A DNA stretch of 11,800 nucleotides, from positions 1 through 11,800 of the forward strand of contig JBFLVN010000109.1 in NCBI GenBank assembly GCA_040758475.1, read 5' to 3'. This DNA comes from JBFLVN01 sp040758475 (GTDB lineage Bacteria; JAGRBM01). The notes under the pieces were generated by a model, which ran no database searches, had not been told where the DNA came from, and worked only from the letters and a program-made list of their open reading frames with translations. A program made the translations under genes and the position numbers. Shown here one piece after another: positions 7,042 through 11,800 of this stretch (positions within the stretch are counted from its first letter, which is position 1; each line of letters opens with the position of its first letter).

Positions 7042-9942
7042 ATGTCCGAAAAAGAAGAAAAAAATTCCTACAAAGACACCCTGAACCTCCCCCGGTCGGA
7101 TTTCCCCATGCGGGCCAACCTCCCCCAGCGGGAACCCGAGACCGTGAAGCGCTGGCAGGAGACCGGGCTCTACGAAAAGATCCACCAGCAGGCCAAGGGG
7201 CGGGAAAAATTCATCCTCCACGACGGCCCGCCGTATGCGAACGGCTCCATTCACCTGGGCCACATTTTGAACAAAGTCCTGAAAGACATGGTGGTCAAAT
7301 ACCGCCACATGGCCGGCTTTGATGCCCACTACATTCCGGGATGGGATTGCCACGGCCTTCCCATCGAACAGCAGGTGGTCGATCAGTTCGCCAAGGACAA
7401 GAGGCGCCCCACGCGGGAAGAGATTCTCGAAGAGTGCCAGAAATTCGCCCAGAAGTGGGTGGACGTGCAGAGCCAGGATTTTCAGCGCCTCGGAGTCCTT
7501 GGGGATTTCAAGCATCCCTACCGGACGATGGAAAAATCCTACGAGGCCGTCATCGCCCGCGAGTTCGCCAAGCTCGTGCGGGAGGGATACGTCTACCGGG
7601 GATTAAAGCCCGTCTACTGGGACTGGAAATACGAAACGGCGCTCGCAGAAGCGGAGATCGAATACGAGGACCACGTTTCCCCGTCGATCTACGTGGCCTT
7701 CGAACTCAAAAGCCCCGCGCCCGAGAAGATCGACCCGGCGCTAAAGGGGAAAAAACTCGAAATCGTCATCTGGACCACGACCCCCTGGACCCTTCCCGCC
7801 AATCTGGCCGTGGCGCTCAACAAGACGCTCGACTACGTGGCGGTGGAAGCGGCGGGCCGCGTTTTTATCGTCGCCAAGGATTTGTCCGAGAGTTTCCAGA
7901 AAGCCCTCGTCCTTGAAGGGGACCGGAAAATCCTCGCCACCTTCCCGGCTACCAAGCTCGAAGGCGGTGTTGCGAAGCATCCCTTCATTGACCGGGATTC
8001 CAAAGTCCTCTTCGGGGATTTTGTAACGCTCGAACAAGGCACGGGCGTCGTCCACATCGCCCCGGGCCACGGCCCCGACGACTACGAATTGGGACAAGCG
8101 AACGGCCTTCCCGTGCTTTGCCCCGTCGATTCCCGGGGGCGCTTTACGGATGAATTCCCCTTGATGAAAGGCGAATTCGTCTTCGATGCGAACGAGAAGA
8201 TCAAAGCGCTCCTCCAGGAAAAAGGCGCCCTGCTCAATCATCCGAAAGCCGAGAGCAAGCACACCTATCCCCATTCCTGGCGCTCGAAAAAGCCCATCAT
8301 CTTCCGGGCGACCAGCCAGTGGTTCGTGAGCCTCGCCCACAAGGACTTGAGAAAGCGCGCCCTCGAAGCCATCGACGCTATCAAGGATAAAAACGGTTGG
8401 ATTCCCGCCTGGGGCCGCGACCGGATTTATTCCATGCTCGAAGGCCGGCCCGACTGGACCCTATCCCGGCAAAGAGTCTGGGGCGTTCCCATCCCGGCGT
8501 ACGAGTGCGGCGGGTGCGGGCACGTGGAACTAAGCGCCGCCGTATGCGACCACGTGGCGGGCATCTTTGAGAAAGAAGGAATCTCGGCATGGACGAAGCG
8601 GCCCATCCAGGAGCTTCTCCCCCCGGGGACCAAGTGCCCCAAGTGCCAAGGGACGGACCTCCGCAAGGGGGGCGACATTCTCGACGTCTGGTTCGACTCG
8701 GGCGTCTCCCACGCCGCCGTGTGCGAGCACAACCCGGAACTGACGGGCTCGCTTCCCGACAAACGGGCCGACCTTTATCTCGAAGGCTCGGACCAGCACC
8801 GGGGCTGGTTCCACTCCTCCCTCCTCGAATGCGTCGCCACCCGGGGACGGGCGCCCTACAAGCAGGTGCTCACCCATGGATTCATCGTGGACAAGGACGG
8901 GAAAAAGTATTCCAAGTCCAACCCCAACTACGAACCCGTCGAAAAACTCATCCAGAAATACGGCGTCGATATTCTAAGGCTCTGGGTCGCCTCCGAGGAC
9001 TACCGGGGCGATGTCCACTTCTCCACCGAAATCCTCTCCCAGCTCGTCGAGGCGTACCGGAAGTTCAGGAATTCGGCCAAGAACATTTTGGGCAATCTCT
9101 ACGACTTCGACCCCGGCAAGCACTGGGTCGCCTATGAGAAGATGACGCCCATCGACAAATGGATCGTCGGGCGTCTCAATAAACTCATCGAGCGCTGCCA
9201 CCACGCGTACGCCAATTACGAGTTCCACATCGTCTACCACTCCCTCAATCAATTCTTTACTGTCGATTACTCGAGTCTTTATGCAGATATCACAAAAGAT
9301 CGTTTATACTGTGATACACCCACCAGTTTGCGCCGGAGAAGTGCGCAGACCGCGTTGTATCAAGTTCTTTCCAATACCTGCCGCATAGCCGCTCCCATTC
9401 TTTCTTTCACTTGCGAGGAAATCTGGCAAGCATTGGGCCAATTCCCACAGTTCTCAACCAAGCCGCACAATTCGTTAGAGAAAATAAATTGGGATTCTGT
9501 ATTCTTGTCTCAATTGCCGTCTTTGATACCGGAAGAGACTGAAGAAGAGTTCCTGAAAATGTTTGATGAATTAATAGAAGTGAAAGGCTCTGTTAATGCT
9601 GGCCTTGAAGATATGCTGAGGAGGAAAGGCATAATTGGTTCATCACTTGAAGCCAAAGTATCTGTAGAATTAGAATCAAAACTAGTTGATCGTATTAATT
9701 CTATCGTAGATGAAAGCGATATTCGCGATATTTTTGTTGTATCACAAGCAGAACTGGTTCCTGTCGAAGGGAAAAAGGAAACGCGGCATGACACCCACAT
9801 TTGGATCATCCCTAAGCGAGCGCTTGGAATAAAGTGCGGTCGCTGCTGGAAGTACACGGAGGATGTAGGCCAGCACTCCCCCGCCGACGTCTGCGGCCGC
9901 TGCGCCGGGGTGCTCAAGGAAATCGGCTTCAAGGCGGCGTAG
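7042..9942 (+). CDS. ileS: Isoleucyl-tRNA synthetase
   Basis: 966 residues. Class I synthetase that charges tRNA-Ile in the cytoplasm and edits misactivated valine. Seen: HLGH at 71-74 (HIGH motif); GWDCHGLPIE from residue 100; editing-domain sequence including TTTPWTLPANLA; TLSRQRVWGVPIP; DVWFDSG; KYSKS at 622-626 in place of the usual KMSKS; the anticodon-binding helical domain with KDRLY and RRSAQT; and a C-terminal zinc site C932, C935, C951, C954 in CGRCWKY...CGRC. The length is normal for a bacterial IleRS. The leader holds a short GC-only hairpin (CCCGG-CGGG-CCGGG, 7017-7030) but no T-box and no clear ribosome-binding site. The stretch 9247-9840 has unusually low GC for this gene, with the frame and motifs preserved (see the separate entry). 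lspA and lgt follow on the same strand; ileS-lspA linkage is widespread in bacteria. Confidence 0.98.
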   Translation: MSEKEEKNSYKDTLNLPRSDFPMRANLPQREPETVKRWQETGLYEKIHQQAKGREKFILHDGPPYANGSIHLGHILNKVLKDMVVKYRHMAGFDAHYIPGWDCHGLPIEQQVVDQFAKDKRRPTREEILEECQKFAQKWVDVQSQDFQRLGVLGDFKHPYRTMEKSYEAVIAREFAKLVREGYVYRGLKPVYWDWKYETALAEAEIEYEDHVSPSIYVAFELKSPAPEKIDPALKGKKLEIVIWTTTPWTLPANLAVALNKTLDYVAVEAAGRVFIVAKDLSESFQKALVLEGDRKILATFPATKLEGGVAKHPFIDRDSKVLFGDFVTLEQGTGVVHIAPGHGPDDYELGQANGLPVLCPVDSRGRFTDEFPLMKGEFVFDANEKIKALLQEKGALLNHPKAESKHTYPHSWRSKKPIIFRATSQWFVSLAHKDLRKRALEAIDAIKDKNGWIPAWGRDRIYSMLEGRPDWTLSRQRVWGVPIPAYECGGCGHVELSAAVCDHVAGIFEKEGISAWTKRPIQELLPPGTKCPKCQGTDLRKGGDILDVWFDSGVSHAAVCEHNPELTGSLPDKRADLYLEGSDQHRGWFHSSLLECVATRGRAPYKQVLTHGFIVDKDGKKYSKSNPNYEPVEKLIQKYGVDILRLWVASEDYRGDVHFSTEILSQLVEAYRKFRNSAKNILGNLYDFDPGKHWVAYEKMTPIDKWIVGRLNKLIERCHHAYANYEFHIVYHSLNQFFTVDYSSLYADITKDRLYCDTPTSLRRRSAQTALYQVLSNTCRIAAPILSFTCEEIWQALGQFPQFSTKPHNSLEKINWDSVFLSQLPSLIPEETEEEFLKMFDELIEVKGSVNAGLEDMLRRKGIIGSSLEAKVSVELESKLVDRINSIVDESDIRDIFVVSQAELVPVEGKKETRHDTHIWIIPKRALGIKCGRCWKYTEDVGQHSPADVCGRCAGVLKEIGFKAA
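9247..9840 (+). other. Low-GC tract inside ileS (candidate recombination segment)
   Basis: By hand count, 9241-9840 is about 42% G+C (254 of 600), against 55% in 9121-9240, 70% in 9841-9900 and 63% in 8641-8700. Codons shift from C/G-ending (CTC, ATC, AAG, GTC) to A/T-ending (TTA, ATT, AAT, GAT, GTA, TCT) near 9247 and return to C/G-ending between about 9840 and 9875. The tract encodes the end of the anticodon-binding domain and the linker before the zinc finger, about residues 736-933, with KDRLY, RRSAQT and SSLEA in place. Confidence 0.8.
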
Positions 9943-9994
9943 CCCCACGTTAATTCTTCTTCATCCGCTCGCCTCCGGCGCCTTACCGCGCTAC

Positions 9995-10000
9995 AAAAGG
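9995..10000 (+). promoter_or_regulatory. Ribosome binding site of lspA
   Basis: AAAAGG lies 5 bases before the ATG at 10006. It is one of only two well-spaced Shine-Dalgarno-like sites in the window and supports this start. The rest of the 63-base ileS-lspA gap shows only a 4-bp CGCC-TCC-GGCG stem. Confidence 0.6.
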
Positions 10001-10005
10001 TTCCC

Positions 10006-10602
10006 ATGACGGACGTTGCACAGACCACGGCGGCCGCGCCGCCCCTGGAAAAGAAGTGGTGGATTTTGGGCCTGGGCCTCCCCGTGCTCGTGTGGGCTGA
10101 CCTTTATACGAAGGCCCTGATCGTCGATAAGATCACGGTCTACGAGCGCCTGCCGGTCATCGAGGGATACTTCGACCTCTTCCACACCCGGAACCGGGGC
10201 GCCGCCTTCGGCCTTTTCAACGACCTCTCCCCCACCCTCAGCATTGTTTTCTTCTGGGTGGTGACGATCGTCGCCCTGGGGATTCTCTCCTATCTCTTCT
10301 GGCACATCCGGGAGGGGCAGAACTTCCTGGCCGCGACCGTGACCTTCATCCTGGGCGGCGCCGCCGGGAATTTCGTCGACCGCCTCCGCTACGGCTACGT
10401 GGTCGATTTCCTCGATTTCTACGTGGAGCCCGCCGCGTGGCCGAACCTCTACCAATGGCTCACCTCCGCCATCGGCACGGCCCACTGGCCCACTTTCAAC
10501 GTGGCCGACGTGTGGATCAGCGTGGGCGCCACCATGCTGATCGTTTATTCCCTCTTCCTCGAACCCAAAGAGCGCGCCGCCGCCGAAAAACCAGCCGCCT
10601 AA
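10006..10602 (+). CDS. lspA: Lipoprotein signal peptidase (signal peptidase II)
   Basis: 198 residues. Inner-membrane aspartyl protease that removes signal peptides from diacylglyceryl-modified prolipoproteins, the step after Lgt. Seen: four predicted membrane helices (about 18-38, 74-98, 106-121, 168-186); DLYTK at 32-36; TRNRGAAFG at 61-69; catalytic D125 in GNFVDR; and catalytic D168 in FNVAD. Between the two aspartates, after DFLDFYV, the extracytoplasmic loop is longer than in E. coli LspA by roughly 15-20 residues (about 141-163, Trp-rich). The start is supported by AAAAGG 5 bases upstream. The stop is 3 bases from the lgt start, so the two genes are almost certainly cotranscribed and coupled. 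Confidence 0.97.
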   Translation: MTDVAQTTAAAPPLEKKWWILGLGLPVLVWADLYTKALIVDKITVYERLPVIEGYFDLFHTRNRGAAFGLFNDLSPTLSIVFFWVVTIVALGILSYLFWHIREGQNFLAATVTFILGGAAGNFVDRLRYGYVVDFLDFYVEPAAWPNLYQWLTSAIGTAHWPTFNVADVWISVGATMLIVYSLFLEPKERAAAEKPAA

Positions 10603-10605
10603 CCC

Positions 10606-11412
10606 ATGCACCCGATCCTCTTTGAAATCTTCGGCCGCCCCGTCCACACCTACGGCCTTACCGCCGCCACGGGATTTCTCCTGGGGTTTTTCTACGCCCG
10701 TTGGCAGGCCCGCCAGACGAACCAGGACGAAGAGCAGGCCGCCGACCTCTGCTTCTATGCCATCATCTTCGGCGTCCTCGGCTCCCGCATCCTCTACGTC
10801 GCCATCAACTGGCCCTATTTCAGCGAGCACCTCCTCGACATCGTACGGATCGACAAGGGCGGACTCGTCTTCTACGGCGGGCCGGTCTTCACGGCCATTC
10901 CGCTCTGGTACGTGATCTGGAAACGGAAACTATCCGTCATGGCCTATTCGGACATCATCATGCCCGCCACGATCCTGGGCCTCGGCATGGGGCGCCTCGG
11001 GTGCCTTGCCGCGGGCTGCTGCTACGGCCGCCCCGCCACCGTCCCGTGGGCCATCACCTACCCCGTGGGATCGAGCCCGGATGAAGCCTACGGCGGCCTC
11101 CCCGTCCACCCGACGCCACTCTACGAATTCGCCGCGTGCCTCTTCATCGTGGGCGTCGCCGTGTGGTGGAACCAGCGGAAGAAAGTCCACGGCGAGACGT
11201 TCTTCCTCACGATCATTCTTTATGCCGTGCTCCGCTCCACCATCGAGTTTTTCCGGGGCGATAGCGTGCGCGGTTTTGCCATCGAAGGAGTTCTCTCCAC
11301 GAGCCAGCTCATTTCCCTCCTCGTCGGCGTCGCCGCCGTCGTCGCGTGGCTCCGCATCCGCGCCCACCCGCTTCCCACCATGAGCCTCGACTACCAGCCG
11401 CCGGGGCGGTAG
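10606..11412 (+). CDS. lgt: Phosphatidylglycerol--prolipoprotein diacylglyceryl transferase
   Basis: 268 residues. Polytopic inner-membrane enzyme that transfers diacylglyceryl from phosphatidylglycerol to the lipobox Cys, the first step of lipoprotein maturation. Seen: H14-T-Y16-G-L near the N-terminus (matching the HxYGL region with the essential Tyr of E. coli Lgt); GGLVFYGG at 85-92; the Lgt signature position as GRLGCLAAGCCYG at 129-141; HPTPLYE at 168-174; and EFFRGDSVRG at 214-223; with several hydrophobic helices. In E. coli the signature reads GRIGNFINGELWG, so its Asn is Cys133 here and two further Cys follow (138, 139). I recall Cys-containing versions from deltaproteobacteria and relatives, so this is probably a functional lineage variant. 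The start is 3 bases after the lspA stop, with no separate ribosome-binding site. Confidence 0.96.
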   Translation: MHPILFEIFGRPVHTYGLTAATGFLLGFFYARWQARQTNQDEEQAADLCFYAIIFGVLGSRILYVAINWPYFSEHLLDIVRIDKGGLVFYGGPVFTAIPLWYVIWKRKLSVMAYSDIIMPATILGLGMGRLGCLAAGCCYGRPATVPWAITYPVGSSPDEAYGGLPVHPTPLYEFAACLFIVGVAVWWNQRKKVHGETFFLTIILYAVLRSTIEFFRGDSVRGFAIEGVLSTSQLISLLVGVAAVVAWLRIRAHPLPTMSLDYQPPGR

Positions 11413-11519
11413 ACCCTAAGAGCCCATACAAGAAGGCTTTCCCCGGTTTTCTGGGCACTTCGCTCCAAATCGTTTAGGCTTTCTTCGGATTTGCTTACCC
11501 AGCGAGGGAGTATGCCGTT
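11413..11519. other. Intergenic gap after lgt; weak stem-loops only
   Basis: CCCGG (11442-11446), loop TTTT, CTGGG (11451-11455) can form a 5-bp stem with one G-U pair. A competing stem pairs AGAGCCCA (11419-11426) with TGGGCACT (11452-11459) at seven of eight positions. No T-run follows either, so an intrinsic terminator is not supported. An 8-bp direct repeat AGGCTTTC occurs at about 11434 and 11475. I see no convincing promoter. Confidence 0.3.
11504..11510 (+). promoter_or_regulatory. Ribosome binding site that decides the lipoprotein start
   Basis: GAGGGAG lies 9 bases before the ATG at 11520. The nearer ATG at 11512 is only 1 base away and opens a frame that stops at a TGA after 18 codons. 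The spacing therefore favours 11520. Confidence 0.5.
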
Positions 11520-11800
11520 ATGGAGGGGCGCGGTGCTTTTTGGCTTCATAGTCTCTGCATTGCCTTGATGTTTTTTTCTCCCATTTCATGCTCTCTGGGA
11601 AAATCCAAGGCACCCGGCCATATTGCGACAGACGAAAGCAGCTCGTCTGCTGAGCCCACCGATCAAATCGGACACAAGATTTTTTCAAAACACGGCGAAT
11701 TTTCGGTTCGCACGGAGCACGAATGGCGTGTATCGACTAGCGAAAGAGAGGACGAAGATGGGAAAATCGTTCGCAGTTACTTAAATGAATTAAACGGTCC
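11520..11800 (+). CDS. Putative lipoprotein of unknown function (C-terminus beyond the right edge)
   Basis: 93 codons are open to the window edge. Seen: a short N-terminus with R4 and H10, a hydrophobic core at about 12-22 (LCIALMFFSPI), then S-P-I-S-C with C24 as the possible lipidated cysteine. Pro at -3 is unusual, since Leu is common there, so the lipobox is imperfect. Ser at +2 would not signal inner-membrane retention by the E. coli rule. A Ser-rich, charged spacer follows (about 25-55), then a polar domain I do not recognise. G+C is about 49% by hand count (136 of 280), lower than lgt, with more A/T-ending codons, so it may be accessory or recently acquired. It would be a substrate of the Lgt and LspA encoded just upstream, although the 107-base gap means it need not share their transcript. 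Confidence 0.65.
   Translation, partial: MEGRGAFWLHSLCIALMFFSPISCSLGKSKAPGHIATDESSSSAEPTDQIGHKIFSKHGEFSVRTEHEWRVSTSEREDEDGKIVRSYLNELNG

Noticed and set aside
8905..8919. KYSKS instead of KMSKS in IleRS as a sign of inactivation
   Set aside because: The two lysines and both serines are kept, variation at the second position is tolerated in class I synthetases, and the rest of the enzyme is intact.
9991..10830. 279-codon minus-strand frame across lspA and the start of lgt
   Set aside because: It is antisense to two well-supported genes and has a repetitive Glu/Gly/Asp composition.
11512..11568. Small ORF starting at the ATG at 11512
   Set aside because: It stops after 18 codons, and the GAGGGAG site is spaced correctly for the ATG at 11520 instead.

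Overview
The window comes from a GC-rich, Gram-negative-type (diderm) bacterium. Evidence for this is a bifunctional class A penicillin-binding protein, a lipoprotein maturation pair (LspA and Lgt) beside ileS, a UbiB-family kinase and a PhaC-like hydrolase. The Lgt variant (a Cys-rich signature) and the PhaC-like/UbiB-like pair remind me of deltaproteobacterial or neighbouring candidate lineages, but I cannot assign a taxon. Few genes have a good Shine-Dalgarno sequence, and several starts look translationally coupled to the gene upstream.

Layout. Positions 1-4329 hold a leftward two-gene unit. First comes an unrecognised single-pass membrane protein whose cytoplasmic N-terminus resembles the SAM-like core-binding domain of tyrosine recombinases. 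Two bases later comes a very large PBP1A-type peptidoglycan synthase, which is open at the left edge. Positions 4330-4466 are a divergent intergenic region with an 85-bp nested inverted repeat and a second strong hairpin. From 4467 rightward runs a co-directional series: PhaC-like alpha/beta hydrolase, UbiB/AarF-like kinase, ileS, lspA, lgt. After a 107-bp gap there is the start of a lower-GC putative lipoprotein, cut by the right edge.

How the genes fit together. The leftward unit builds and crosslinks peptidoglycan. The rightward unit combines a lipid or polyester-type pair of uncertain function with ileS-lspA-lgt. Lgt lipidates prolipoproteins and LspA removes their signal peptides; the last ORF would itself be a substrate of both.

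Most unusual points: (1) a block of about 600 bp in the 3' third of ileS has clearly lower GC and different codon usage while keeping the frame and all family motifs, as expected of an intragenic recombination tract; (2) PBP1A carries a charged insertion of about 150-170 residues between its SxN and KTG motifs; (3) a recombinase-like fold appears fused to a membrane anchor beside PBP1A; (4) the divergent intergenic region is highly palindromic. I saw no CRISPR array, tRNA, rRNA or insertion sequence. The genes are mostly housekeeping, and I do not claim a complete new system.
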